Counted from the stretch's first letter, positions 1-6,175 are shown. The stretch is DNA of 6,364 nucleotides from Candidatus Poribacteria bacterium (GCA_009845505.1 VXZL01000276.1:1-6364), one strand, 5' to 3'. The notes: generated from the letters alone by a model not told the origin. Made by a program: numbers and translations.

Positions 1-737
1 GTGATATAGCGTGCAGCGTCCGATGCCAGAAAACAGACAGCATCTGCTACGTCTTCTGGATGCCCAAATCCTCGCAACGGAATCAGTCCAAGCAGTTGTT
101 TCTGATTCTGTTCCGATATTTGTGCTGTCATATCCGTCGTGATAAAGCCGGGGGCGATCGCGTTCACGGTAATACCGCGGGCACCAACTTCTTTAGCCGT
201 TGCCTTGGTCAGACCAATAATGCCAGCCTTTGCAGCGGCGTAATTTGCTTGCCCGGCGTTTCCCGCTAAGCCAACTACCGATGAAATGTTAATAATCCGT
301 CCACTTTTCTGACGTATCATAGGACGAAGCACCGCACGCGTGCAGTACATCGTGCCGGTCAGATTCGTCTGTAGAACGGCGTTCCAATCCTCATCTTTAA
401 GGCGCATCAGCAGCGTATCACGAGTAATCCCGGCATTGTTTACAAGGATATCAATTTGTGAGAATTGCGCAGTCGTTTCTTCAATCAGTGCTTCAACATC
501 TGCCTTTTGGGAAATATCGGCAGCCATCGCATGTACACTGTGACCTTTATCTTCGAGTGTATTAGCGATCTCTCCAACAGCATCCGCAGAGCGTGAGCAG
601 ATAACGACGTTGGCACCGGTTTCACAAAGCCTCTGTGCAATCGCAGCACCGATACCACGAGACGCGCCCGTTACAATCGCTGTTTTGCCACTCAATAAGT
701 TTTCCCTAAAAGCACTCCGTTCCGTTGTTACATCCAT
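1..737 (-). CDS. fabG: 3-oxoacyl-[acyl-carrier-protein] reductase FabG, 3' end beyond the window
   Basis: This NADPH-dependent short-chain dehydrogenase reduces 3-ketoacyl-ACP to 3-hydroxyacyl-ACP in the cytosolic type II fatty acid elongation cycle. From the ATG at 737 I read 246 residues with no stop. The Rossmann motif TGASRGIG is at 23-30, NNAG at 100-103 and Asn125 follows. Catalytic Ser153, Tyr166 and Lys170 lie in NISSVVG and ANYAAAKAG, and PGFITTDM is at 196-203. By comparison with E. coli FabG, about 14 C-terminal residues are cut off by the left edge. The ATG overlaps the fabD stop by one base (TAATG), which suggests translational coupling. That start gives about 15 more N-terminal residues than E. 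coli FabG. A TTG at 695-693 (codon 15), preceded by AGGGA with a 7-nt gap, would give the usual length. The family call is firm; the start is uncertain. Confidence 0.96.
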   Translation of the reverse strand, partial: MDVTTERSAFRENLLSGKTAIVTGASRGIGAAIAQRLCETGANVVICSRSADAVGEIANTLEDKGHSVHAMAADISQKADVEALIEETTAQFSQIDILVNNAGITRDTLLMRLKDEDWNAVLQTNLTGTMYCTRAVLRPMIRQKSGRIINISSVVGLAGNAGQANYAAAKAGIIGLTKATAKEVGARGITVNAIAPGFITTDMTAQISEQNQKQLLGLIPLRGFGHPEDVADAVCFLASDAARYI

Positions 738-1681
738 TACTCTTGTTTACCACTTCCGTATTCATCTGTCACGAGAGACAGCGTCTTGAGGTCTTCAATA
801 TTCATAGCACTGCTTTCGGGAAGCGTGCGCTTTACCAAACCCGACAAAACCTTTCCAGGACCTACTTCGACAAAATGCGTAATACCTGTATTCGTGATAG
901 TGTGTAATGTTTTTTCCCATTGGACAGATTGTGTTATCTGCTGAAATAAGAGACGTTTAATATCCTTTGCATCCGTGACGAACTCACCCGTTACATTCAT
1001 CGCAATGTCGATTTGAGGTGGATGGAGCAGCACTGAATCGAGTACAGATTTGAACTTCTGTTGTGCTGGTGCCATCAGTGCGGAATGAAACGCTCCGCTG
1101 ACCGGTAGTGGACGACATCGCCTTGCACCTATTTCAGCTTTAGCAAGAGAGACGACATGATTAACCGCTTCGACCTGTCCAGATATAATGAGTTGACCGG
1201 GACAGTTGTAATTGGCGATGTTTACAATCCCCTCGGTTGTCTCACAAAGTTTTTGGAGCCGTTCTGTTTCCATTCCAAGGATTGCTGCCATTGTGCCTTG
1301 CTGTATTTCACCCGCTTCCGCCATGAAACTCGCGCGTGCGTGAACGAGACGCAATGCGTCTGAGAAGTCAAGTACGCCCGCTGCTACAAGCGCGGAATAC
1401 TCACCCAAACTATGTCCAGCGACAGCGTTTGGAGTAATGTTGTGTGCCTTTAGGACCCGCAACGCTGCGACGCTACACGTCAGGATTGCGAGTTGTGTAT
1501 TTTCAGTCTGCTTTAAATCTTCCGCTGGTCCTTCAAAACAGAGTTTCCGCAATCCACGCCCAAGCGTTACATCGGCTTCTTCAAAAACAGCATCAGCGAC
1601 TGGGTAATTTTCTGCCAGTTCTGCTCCCATACCGACCTGCTGTGAACCTTGTCCTGGGAAAATAAACGCCAGTTGTGTCAT
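737..1681 (-). CDS. fabD: malonyl-CoA:ACP transacylase FabD
   Basis: FabD moves malonyl from CoA to acyl carrier protein, giving the extender unit for fatty acid synthesis in the cytosol. The 314 residues match the usual family length of about 310. The N-terminal oxyanion motif FPGQGSQ is at 8-14 and the nucleophile elbow GHSLGEYSAL at 89-98, with Ser91 as nucleophile. Arg116 should bind the malonyl carboxylate, and catalytic His199 lies in SGAFHSALM. Gln248 and the EVGPGKVLSGLVKR segment near 272-285 also match FabD. The ATG is placed correctly because the canonical sheet begins at residue 4. No convincing Shine-Dalgarno sequence precedes it; the upstream bases end CAGACAAAA. It lies 36 nt after fabH, and its TAA overlaps the candidate fabG ATG by one base. 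It is intact and the assignment is secure. Confidence 0.97.
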   Translation of the reverse strand: MTQLAFIFPGQGSQQVGMGAELAENYPVADAVFEEADVTLGRGLRKLCFEGPAEDLKQTENTQLAILTCSVAALRVLKAHNITPNAVAGHSLGEYSALVAAGVLDFSDALRLVHARASFMAEAGEIQQGTMAAILGMETERLQKLCETTEGIVNIANYNCPGQLIISGQVEAVNHVVSLAKAEIGARRCRPLPVSGAFHSALMAPAQQKFKSVLDSVLLHPPQIDIAMNVTGEFVTDAKDIKRLLFQQITQSVQWEKTLHTITNTGITHFVEVGPGKVLSGLVKRTLPESSAMNIEDLKTLSLVTDEYGSGKQE

Positions 1682-1717
1682 TTTTGTCTGATGTCAATAC
1701 CTGCGTTCAGTTCTCGG

Positions 1718-2713
1718 CTACAATTGTAGAAGCGTGCTTCCCCATGTTAAGCCTGCCCCGAAGGTCACAAGCAGCAGCAAATCGCCCGGTTTCGCTCTAC
1801 CTTCACGAAGTGCCTCATCTAAAGCGATGATGACTGTCGCTGCAGAAGTATTACCGTATTTGTCAACGTTAATATAGACCTTTTCTCGCGGGACCCCGAG
1901 CCTATCGCCGACTGCCTCAATGATGCGCAAGTTTGCTTGATGCGGTATTAACAGATCGATTTCTTCAATACTGACGTTTGCCTCGCGTAATACGCGTTGC
2001 GCGGCTTCCGGCATAAGGCGGACACCTAATTTGAAGACTTCTCGTCCATTCATTTGAATCTTGTCTAATTTCTGATCAATCGCTTCCTGTGTGACCGGCA
2101 TTCGGGAACCACCAGCGGGGATGCCGAGTAGATCGATGTCGGCATAATCACCATCAGATCCGATATAGGATGCGAGGATCCCTTTTGGTTCATCTGTGGC
2201 TTGAACAATGGCGGCACCTGCGCCATCTCCAAAGAGAACGCATGTCCCCCTATCGTTCCAGTCAACGATTTTATTAAAAATCTCGCCACCAACAACAAGA
2301 ATTGTGTCGTATCGTCCCGATCTAATCAGTCCATCTGCGAGGTCCAGTCCATAAAGGAAACCGGCGCATGCAGCGGAAATATCCATCGCAGCGGCGTTTT
2401 TTGCACCGATGCCTTTCTGAACGTAACACGCTGTTGAGGGAAAAAATGTATCCGGCGTAACAGTCGCGACAAGGATCACCTGAATGTCAAGCGGATTGAT
2501 ATTGGCATTTTTAATAGCCCAACGGGCAGCATGGACGCAGAGGTCTGAAGTCGCAACATTGTCTTCAGCAATACGCCGTTCCCGAATACCCGTACGTTGA
2601 CGAATCCATTCATCGCTGGTATCGACCAATTTTTCGAGGTCGAAATTAGTGATAACCCGCTCAGGGAGGTAAGAGCCTGTCCCCGTAATTGTTGCATGTC
2701 GAAGTTGCGTCAT
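1718..2713 (-). CDS. fabH: 3-oxoacyl-[acyl-carrier-protein] synthase III FabH
   Basis: FabH (KAS III) starts fatty acid synthesis by condensing an acyl-CoA primer, usually acetyl-CoA or a branched short-chain acyl-CoA, with malonyl-ACP. The protein is 331 residues, slightly longer than E. coli FabH (317). The thiolase-fold catalytic triad is complete: Cys116 in DISAACAGF, His258 in PHQAN and Asn288 in YGNTSAA. The N-terminal GTGSYLPERVITN segment, TSDEWIRQRTGIRERR (32-47), FGDGAGA (161-167) and the C-terminal FGAGLTWGS are all typical. The ATG is preceded by AAGAGAGA about 4 nt upstream, a reasonable ribosome-binding site. It starts 35 nt after rpmF, where plsX would normally intervene. Primer preference cannot be read reliably from the sequence. 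Confidence 0.97.
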   Translation of the reverse strand: MTQLRHATITGTGSYLPERVITNFDLEKLVDTSDEWIRQRTGIRERRIAEDNVATSDLCVHAARWAIKNANINPLDIQVILVATVTPDTFFPSTACYVQKGIGAKNAAAMDISAACAGFLYGLDLADGLIRSGRYDTILVVGGEIFNKIVDWNDRGTCVLFGDGAGAAIVQATDEPKGILASYIGSDGDYADIDLLGIPAGGSRMPVTQEAIDQKLDKIQMNGREVFKLGVRLMPEAAQRVLREANVSIEEIDLLIPHQANLRIIEAVGDRLGVPREKVYINVDKYGNTSAATVIIALDEALREGRAKPGDLLLLVTFGAGLTWGSTLLQL

Positions 2714-2748
2714 TATATCTCTCTTTTATGGCTACCAGCATACGTCAT

Positions 2749-2934
2749 CTATGCCTCATCGGCAGATTTGAGTACAGGTCGTCCGTTGTAGTACCCGCAT
2801 TCAGTGCAGACACGGTGGGATATCATCGTTTCCCCACAGTATGAACAAACACTTGTCGCTTTATCATAGAGTGCGTTATGGCTTCTCCGCATTCTTTTTT
2901 TCGATTTTGAGGTTCTCCGTTTTGGGTGCGCCAT
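2749..2934 (-). CDS. rpmF: 50S ribosomal protein L32 (bL32), zinc-binding form
   Basis: This is a small basic protein of the large ribosomal subunit, 61 residues long and typical for bL32. The start MAHPKRRTSKSKKRMRRSH is the conserved arginine/lysine-rich extension that threads into 23S rRNA. The second half is a zinc ribbon with all four cysteines: CSYC (Cys30, Cys33) and CTEC (Cys43, Cys46). This is therefore the C+ form rather than the cysteine-free paralogue that some bacteria use under zinc limitation. The ATG has the best ribosome-binding site in the window, AAAGGAGA at 2949-2942 with a 7-nt gap, as expected for a highly expressed gene. It lies 64 nt after yceD and 35 nt before fabH in the same orientation. 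Confidence 0.98.
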   Translation of the reverse strand: MAHPKRRTSKSKKRMRRSHNALYDKATSVCSYCGETMISHRVCTECGYYNGRPVLKSADEA

Positions 2935-2956
2935 GGAATTGTCTCCTTTAGTCTTA

Positions 2957-2981
2957 GGTCTGAAAGGTCACGGTTCAGATC
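2957..2981. repeat. inverted repeat ahead of rpmF
   Basis: GGTCTGAA and TTCAGATC flank a 9-nt loop in the 64-nt yceD-rpmF spacer. In the minus-strand transcript six consecutive pairs form (TCTGAA with TTCAGA), extended by a further G-C pair beyond one mismatch. It ends 8 nt upstream of the rpmF ribosome-binding site, so a role in rpmF translation or mRNA processing is conceivable but unproven. Confidence 0.3.
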
Positions 2982-2998
2982 ACTTCTATTTACGTTTG

Positions 2999-3589
2999 CT
3001 ATGATTTCATCTGTCTTCCAGTATTTTTGAGAGGACTGGCGTTAGAAAGGACGCTTTCGAGCTGCGCTCTCAGGGGGTTAGAATCCCTCACCGGTGCCTC
3101 ATTTTCAATCTCGCAAGAACATGTACCAGCATTAAGTTCTAATCCGCATTGTGGGCAGAGGCCTTCACATGTTTCGGAACAGAGGGGCCACATCGGTATT
3201 TCAAGAAGCAGTGCCTGCCGCGCATCTTCAGAAATGTCTAAAGTCTCCCCGTCGTAATATCGCGTATCTGCGTCATCTTCGTCCGAAGCTTCAGTATTGA
3301 AAGAGAAAAATAAGTTTAGCGTAGTCGCTACGTCAATTTCAAAAGGTTTAACACACCGTCGACATTCTACCGAGAGTGTCGAGGTGATGTCGGCTGTCAC
3401 CCAGATATTGTCGTCGCCTTGGCGGAATAAAGCAATTGTGCATAATAATGGGCTAACAAATTCGGCTTCCTCATAAATCAGATCGAGGATCTCGTGTGGC
3501 ACAAGTGCTTCGTATTTCTTGGAGTCCTCGTGTCGAAGGTCTTTCACGTCGAACACTAAGGTATCTCTTATGCCTTCCTTCATATTCAA
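2999..3589 (-). CDS. yceD: YceD / DUF177 family protein
   Basis: This is a DUF177 (YceD) family protein of 196 residues, a family almost always encoded directly upstream of rpmF. YceD homologues have been linked to 23S rRNA accumulation and ribosome biogenesis, but the exact activity is not settled. Cysteines visible here are Cys76 and Cys79 (CRRC) and the C-terminal cluster at 137-159, CSETCEGLCPQCG followed by CSC, a likely metal-binding ribbon. The segment between them is acidic (DEDDAD near 103-108). The tail NPLRAQLESVL matches the usual family ending. The start shown is TTG, which lies 3 nt after TGAGGTGA (3600-3593), with the GAGG core 6 nt away. An ATG two codons later (3583) would be about 9-12 nt from the same site. 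The two choices differ by only two residues. Confidence 0.9.
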   Translation of the reverse strand: MNMKEGIRDTLVFDVKDLRHEDSKKYEALVPHEILDLIYEEAEFVSPLLCTIALFRQGDDNIWVTADITSTLSVECRRCVKPFEIDVATTLNLFFSFNTEASDEDDADTRYYDGETLDISEDARQALLLEIPMWPLCSETCEGLCPQCGLELNAGTCSCEIENEAPVRDSNPLRAQLESVLSNASPLKNTGRQMKS

Positions 3590-3592
3590 TTT

Positions 3593-3600
3593 TCACCTCA
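3593..3600 (-). promoter_or_regulatory. ribosome-binding site deciding the yceD start
   Basis: TGAGGTGA is nearly the full complement of the 16S rRNA 3' end. Its GAGG core lies 6 nt from the TTG at 3589 but 12 nt from the ATG at 3583, so spacing favours the TTG start. Confidence 0.6.
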
Positions 3601-3636
3601 AGTATCTGTTGAGAGAAGTTGTAGGAATACTTTGCC

Positions 3637-3665
3637 ATTATAAGTATAACGACAAAGATGGCTAC
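3637..3665 (-). promoter_or_regulatory. possible promoter for the yceD-rpmF-fab cluster
   Basis: The hom-yceD spacer holds a perfect -10 hexamer TATAAT on the minus strand (3642-3637), about 48 nt before the yceD start. At 17-nt spacing the -35 hexamer would be GTAGCC, which matches poorly. An AT-rich block at about 3692-3668 lies where an UP element would sit. This may be an internal promoter that lets the ribosomal/fatty-acid genes be expressed independently of hom. The weak -35 keeps confidence low. Confidence 0.4.
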
Positions 3666-3704
3666 TACACTTAATAATTTGTTAATTTGTGAATACGACA
3701 CACC

Positions 3705-5027
3705 TCAAAAATCGACTTCTTCTTCAATCCTGATGAGTTGCGCGTCCTCTTTCACCTCTTCGAGCGTATAAATTTCTGCCAGTGCTGCTTTCATATTCTT
3801 TTCCCGTGCCGTGTGTGTTAGCATAACAAGGGACACCGTCTCCATGCCGTGTGGGTCCTTCTGAATGACAGAGGCGATGCTAATGTGCCAGTTTCCGAGG
3901 ATCGTGCCAATTTTCGCGAGAACCCCGGGTCGATCAGCAACAACGAACCGGATATAATAACGTGTTTCTATATCGTCGATGGAACAAATATCAACTTCCG
4001 CTTGTGCACCGGCAAGCCATGCTTGCGAAATCGGCGTACTCACGCCTTGTTGTGCGGATTTTGCTGCATCGATGATGTCAGCGACGACCGCACTTGCCGT
4101 TGGCATTTCGCCTGCGCCTTGCCCATAAAACAGTGTTGGACCGACGGCGTCGCCGATAACACAAACTGCGTTGAATGCACCACCAACGTTCGCCAGCAAA
4201 CTCCGCTCCGGTACAAGTGTCGGATGCACGCGCGCCTCCACACGATTTCCATCCGTCAGTTTCGCGATAGCAAGCAATTTGATAACGTAACCCAATTCCC
4301 GCGCATATTGAATCTCTTTCTGGGTGACATTTGTGATACCTTCGACGTGGAGTTGTGGCAGTGAAATGCTGCTCCGGTAGGCAAGAGCGATGAGAAGGAT
4401 GAGTTTCTGGGCGGCATCAATACCTTCAACGTCAAGCTTCGGATCGGCTTCAGCGTAACCCATGTCTTGTGCAGCTTTTAGCACATCCGAAAAGTCGACT
4501 GTACGCTCGTGCATTTCAGTTAAAATGTAGTTACACGTGCCGTTTACAATGCCGTATAGAGAGTGGATCTGGTTACCTGCGAAACTTTCCTGCAGCGTTT
4601 TGATGATCGGGATACCACCTGCAGTGCTTGCCTCAAAATTAAGGCTCACCTGATGTTCGGAGGCAAGTTGGAACAGTTCGCCACCATGTTCCGCTAAAAG
4701 TGCTTTGTTTGCCGTAACAACATGTTTGCCATTTTGGATGGCACGCCTAATGAGACTGTGTGCTTCTGTAACGCCACCGATAAGTTCGACAACGATGTCA
4801 ATATCTGGATTGTCGGTGACTTCTGCTGGATTGGTTGTCAGGCAGTCTACGGGAAGTTCAACGCCCTCACGCGTCGCAGGAAGCGTCCGCTTCACTATTT
4901 TTTTTAGGTGTAGTTCCGTACCACTATTTTTGGCAATAAGAGCATGCTGATTCATCAAAATCTTGGAAACGCCGGTTCCGACGGTTCCCCACCCTAAAAT
5001 GCCAACATTGATGCCCGACTTATCCAC
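3705..5027 (-). CDS. hom: homoserine dehydrogenase with C-terminal ACT domain
   Basis: This enzyme reduces L-aspartate 4-semialdehyde to L-homoserine with NAD(P)H, the branch-point step towards threonine and methionine in the cytosol. The protein is 440 residues, full length for the monofunctional ACT-containing class and with no aspartokinase fused. The nucleotide-binding loop is GWGTVG at 12-17. Lys108 in [11 protein letters not shown] matches the conserved catalytic-domain lysine. The [13 protein letters not shown] motif at 190-202 is followed by Asp204 and Lys208, the pair used in hydride/proton transfer. The ACT domain starts near 356 ([18 protein letters not shown]) and probably mediates feedback control by threonine. 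The start is GTG, supported by GAGGGAG (5042-5036) 8 nt upstream. It stands alone, without thrB or thrC nearby, between tRNA-Pro and yceD. Confidence 0.96.
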   Translation of the reverse strand: MDKSGINVGILGWGTVGTGVSKILMNQHALIAKNSGTELHLKKIVKRTLPATREGVELPVDCLTTNPAEVTDNPDIDIVVELIGGVTEAHSLIRRAIQNGKHVVTANKALLAEHGGELFQLASEHQVSLNFEASTAGGIPIIKTLQESFAGNQIHSLYGIVNGTCNYILTEMHERTVDFSDVLKAAQDMGYAEADPKLDVEGIDAAQKLILLIALAYRSSISLPQLHVEGITNVTQKEIQYARELGYVIKLLAIAKLTDGNRVEARVHPTLVPERSLLANVGGAFNAVCVIGDAVGPTLFYGQGAGEMPTASAVVADIIDAAKSAQQGVSTPISQAWLAGAQAEVDICSIDDIETRYYIRFVVADRPGVLAKIGTILGNWHISIASVIQKDPHGMETVSLVMLTHTAREKNMKAALAEIYTLEEVKEDAQLIRIEEEVDF

Positions 5028-5035
5028 TACTGCAA

Positions 5036-5042
5036 CTCCCTC
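5036..5042 (-). promoter_or_regulatory. ribosome-binding site supporting the hom GTG start
   Basis: GAGGGAG lies 8 nt before the GTG at 5027-5025. The Rossmann strand begins only a few residues into the protein, so no later start is plausible and the GTG is well supported. Confidence 0.7.
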
Positions 5043-5061
5043 TTTTACGTACGTTTACTGC

Positions 5062-5099
5062 GCAAGCGACGGGCAAGGCATCCCCCCTGCCCGACTTGC
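5062..5099 (-). other. stem-loop in the tRNA-Pro to hom spacer
   Basis: An imperfect inverted repeat: outer arms GCAAG and CTTGC (5 bp) and inner arms CGGGCA and TGCCCG (6 bp), separated by a 1-nt/3-nt internal loop around a 12-nt G-rich loop on the minus strand. No T-run follows, so it is not a standard intrinsic terminator. If tRNA-Pro and hom share a transcript, it could separate or stabilise the two halves, or act in the hom leader. The role is inferred; only the pairing is seen. Confidence 0.6.
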
Positions 5100-5104
5100 A
5101 AATC

Positions 5105-5117
5105 GATATGACATATC
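5105..5117. repeat. short palindrome GATATG-A-CATATC
   Basis: A perfect 6-bp inverted repeat around a single base, 5 nt past the tRNA 3' end. It could be an RNA processing hairpin or an operator-like site ahead of hom. It is short enough that chance is a fair explanation. Confidence 0.35.
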
Positions 5118-5121
5118 AAAA

Positions 5122-5195
5122 TCGGGGCGACTGGATTCGAACCAGCGACCTCTTGAACCCCATTCAAGCGCGCTTCCGGGCTGCGCCACGCCCCG
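5122..5195 (-). tRNA. tRNA-Pro (anticodon GGG)
   Basis: I folded this 74-nt tRNA by hand. The acceptor stem CGGGGCG pairs fully with CGCCCCG and the discriminator is A73. The D arm has a GCGC/GCGC stem with loop AGCCCGGAA carrying G18-G19. The anticodon stem CTTGA/TCAAG is perfect, with loop ATGGGGT. The T arm GCTGG/CCAGT has one G-T pair and loop TTCGAAT. The anticodon GGG (5161-5159) reads CCC and CCU proline codons. C1-G72, A73 and G37 agree with bacterial proline tRNAs. The 3' CCA is not encoded, since the gene is followed by TTTTGATAT, so CCA would be added after transcription. A strong promoter lies just upstream, and hom begins 94 nt downstream on the same strand. Confidence 0.95.
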
Positions 5196-5224
5196 TTAAC
5201 AGAAATAGGTCCTGCTCGCCTTTA

Positions 5225-5253
5225 ATTGTATCATAACGAAGCGAGAATGTCAA
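5225..5253 (-). promoter_or_regulatory. sigma70-type promoter for tRNA-Pro
   Basis: On the minus strand a perfect -35 TTGACA (5253-5248) is followed by a 17-nt spacer and -10 TACAAT (5230-5225). The spacer ends in TGA, giving an extended -10 (TG-A-TACAAT). Transcription would begin near 5218, about 22 nt before the mature tRNA 5' end, with a GC-rich stretch GGCGAGC just after the -10. I see no other clear promoter before hom, so this one may also drive hom. Confidence 0.85.
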
Positions 5254-5273
5254 ATAAAAGATAAGTTCAGGGT

Positions 5274-5295
5274 AACCTGAATAAACATTTAGGTT
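5274..5295 (+). repeat. inverted repeat AACCTGAA / TTTAGGTT
   Basis: Two 8-nt arms separated by a 6-nt loop. All pairs form if read as plus-strand RNA, one being G-U; read from the minus strand one pair becomes an A-C mismatch. It sits directly next to the larger inverted-repeat block and about 20 nt upstream of the tRNA promoter's -35. Confidence 0.4.
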
Positions 5296-5296
5296 C

Positions 5297-5355
5297 GTAG
5301 TAGGGCAATTTATTGCCCGTTGGGAAACACGAACGCACAATGAACGCGCTACTAC
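5297..5355. repeat. nested inverted-repeat element between the TIM-barrel gene and tRNA-Pro
   Basis: The core is a perfect 7-bp palindrome around two bases (GGGCAAT-TT-ATTGCCC, 5303-5318). Flanking it are GTAGTAG (5297-5303) and its exact inverse CTACTAC (5349-5355). GTTCGT (5293-5298) also finds its inverse ACGAAC at 5329-5334, so two alternative folds are possible. No coding sequence overlaps it. This looks like a small dispersed intergenic repeat (REP- or MITE-like), or a weak transcription end for the TIM-barrel gene, though it lacks a T-run. Copy number elsewhere is unknown. Confidence 0.5.
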
Positions 5356-5389
5356 AAACACAAATTAATTATAGGTAGCAGCGATGCAT

Positions 5390-6175
5390 CTATGCGAACC
5401 CCATCTCTTTGAGATTATTAAGGCTGATGCCTAAACTCTCAAATGGATCCCGTTCATAACAAGTATCTTGCTCAATAATATACCACTCAACACCTGCGTA
5501 AACACAAGCATCTAAGATAGCGGACCAATTAAGGTTGCCTTCGCCGACTTCAGCAAAGCGTTGTGTCGAGCCTTGCATTGCCATATCCTTAAGATGAATG
5601 ATGTCGGCGCGCCCTTTTAAGTCTCTTATCCACGCTGCGGGATCGCCGCCGCCGTGCTGAATCCAGTATGTATCGAGTTCGCTTTTGAAATAGCTCGGAT
5701 CGCTTTCAGCGTACAAGATTTCTAAACCCGTGCGGCCGTTGAAACGTTCCAACTCGAAACTGTGGTTGTGATACGAAAAGGTGATACCGCCTTCAGCAAG
5801 ACGTGCTGCGACTTCGGATGCCTCTTTTGCGAATCTCGCATAGCCTTCGGCTGTCCGGTATTCGCCGGGCAGGCCGCCGATCGCCGCATGCTTACAGTCC
5901 CATAATTGATGTTCGTCAATAACGGATTGCGGTTCATCGCGCATGCGTCCGTAATCGGTATGTGTCGCAATGATGCTTAGACCTTCACCATCAACAATGT
6001 TTTTCAGAGCGGCGGGCGAAACCGGACCGAGTGCGGAGCATTGCACCGCTTCGTATCCGAGCTCCCGGACTTTTTTCATCGTTTCAGCGATGTCAGCCTC
6101 AGTTTTGGTAAATTCTCTAACTGTGTAAAGTTGCGCTGCGATTTGCTGCGCAGAAAGCGTGTTTTGTGTTGCCAT
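5390..6175 (-). CDS. sugar phosphate isomerase/epimerase-like TIM-barrel protein
   Basis: This 261-residue cytosolic protein belongs to the xylose isomerase-like TIM-barrel superfamily (PF01261, AP endonuclease 2 family). That group includes inosose dehydratases, tagatose/psicose epimerases and many uncharacterised sugar isomerases. It has no signal peptide. Probable divalent-metal ligands can be picked out by position: Glu141 in YHNHSFELE, Asp168 in ELDTYW, His194 in IIHLKD and Glu235 in YIIEQD. The GGGDPAAWIRDLKGR segment (175-189) and GEGNLNW (211-217) are typical of the iolE/iolI-like branch. The ATG has AAGGAG (6186-6181) 5 nt upstream and its own promoter at 6245-6217. Neighbouring genes offer no sugar pathway, so substrate and reaction cannot be assigned. 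Length and motifs indicate an intact gene. Confidence 0.88.
   Translation of the reverse strand: MATQNTLSAQQIAAQLYTVREFTKTEADIAETMKKVRELGYEAVQCSALGPVSPAALKNIVDGEGLSIIATHTDYGRMRDEPQSVIDEHQLWDCKHAAIGGLPGEYRTAEGYARFAKEASEVAARLAEGGITFSYHNHSFELERFNGRTGLEILYAESDPSYFKSELDTYWIQHGGGDPAAWIRDLKGRADIIHLKDMAMQGSTQRFAEVGEGNLNWSAILDACVYAGVEWYIIEQDTCYERDPFESLGISLNNLKEMGFA

Noticed and set aside
1682..1700. TTGACA on the minus strand just before fabD as a -35 element
   Set aside because: No -10-like hexamer is found 15-19 nt downstream.
3661..3669. GCTACTACA shared with 5348-5356, as possible evidence of two copies of one repeat
   Set aside because: The match is only 9 nt and the flanks do not align, so chance explains it.
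3849..4364. Plus-strand open frame of 171 codons
   Set aside because: It lies wholly antisense within hom, whose motifs and ACT domain are intact; it shows no family resemblance and no ribosome-binding site was evident.
5055..5114. 19-codon minus-strand frame between tRNA-Pro and hom, as a possible attenuator leader peptide
   Set aside because: It has no threonine, isoleucine or methionine run and no ribosome-binding site, so it does not fit amino-acid attenuation of hom.
4963..5199. Plus-strand open frame of 78 codons ending in a [24 protein letters not shown] segment
   Set aside because: It is the antisense of tRNA-Pro plus the hom start. Translated antisense tRNA gives this recurrent false protein.
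5303..5318. GGGCAAT-TT-ATTGCCC hairpin as an intrinsic terminator for the TIM-barrel gene
   Set aside because: No T-run follows on either strand and it lies over 70 nt past the stop, so it is listed as a repeat instead.
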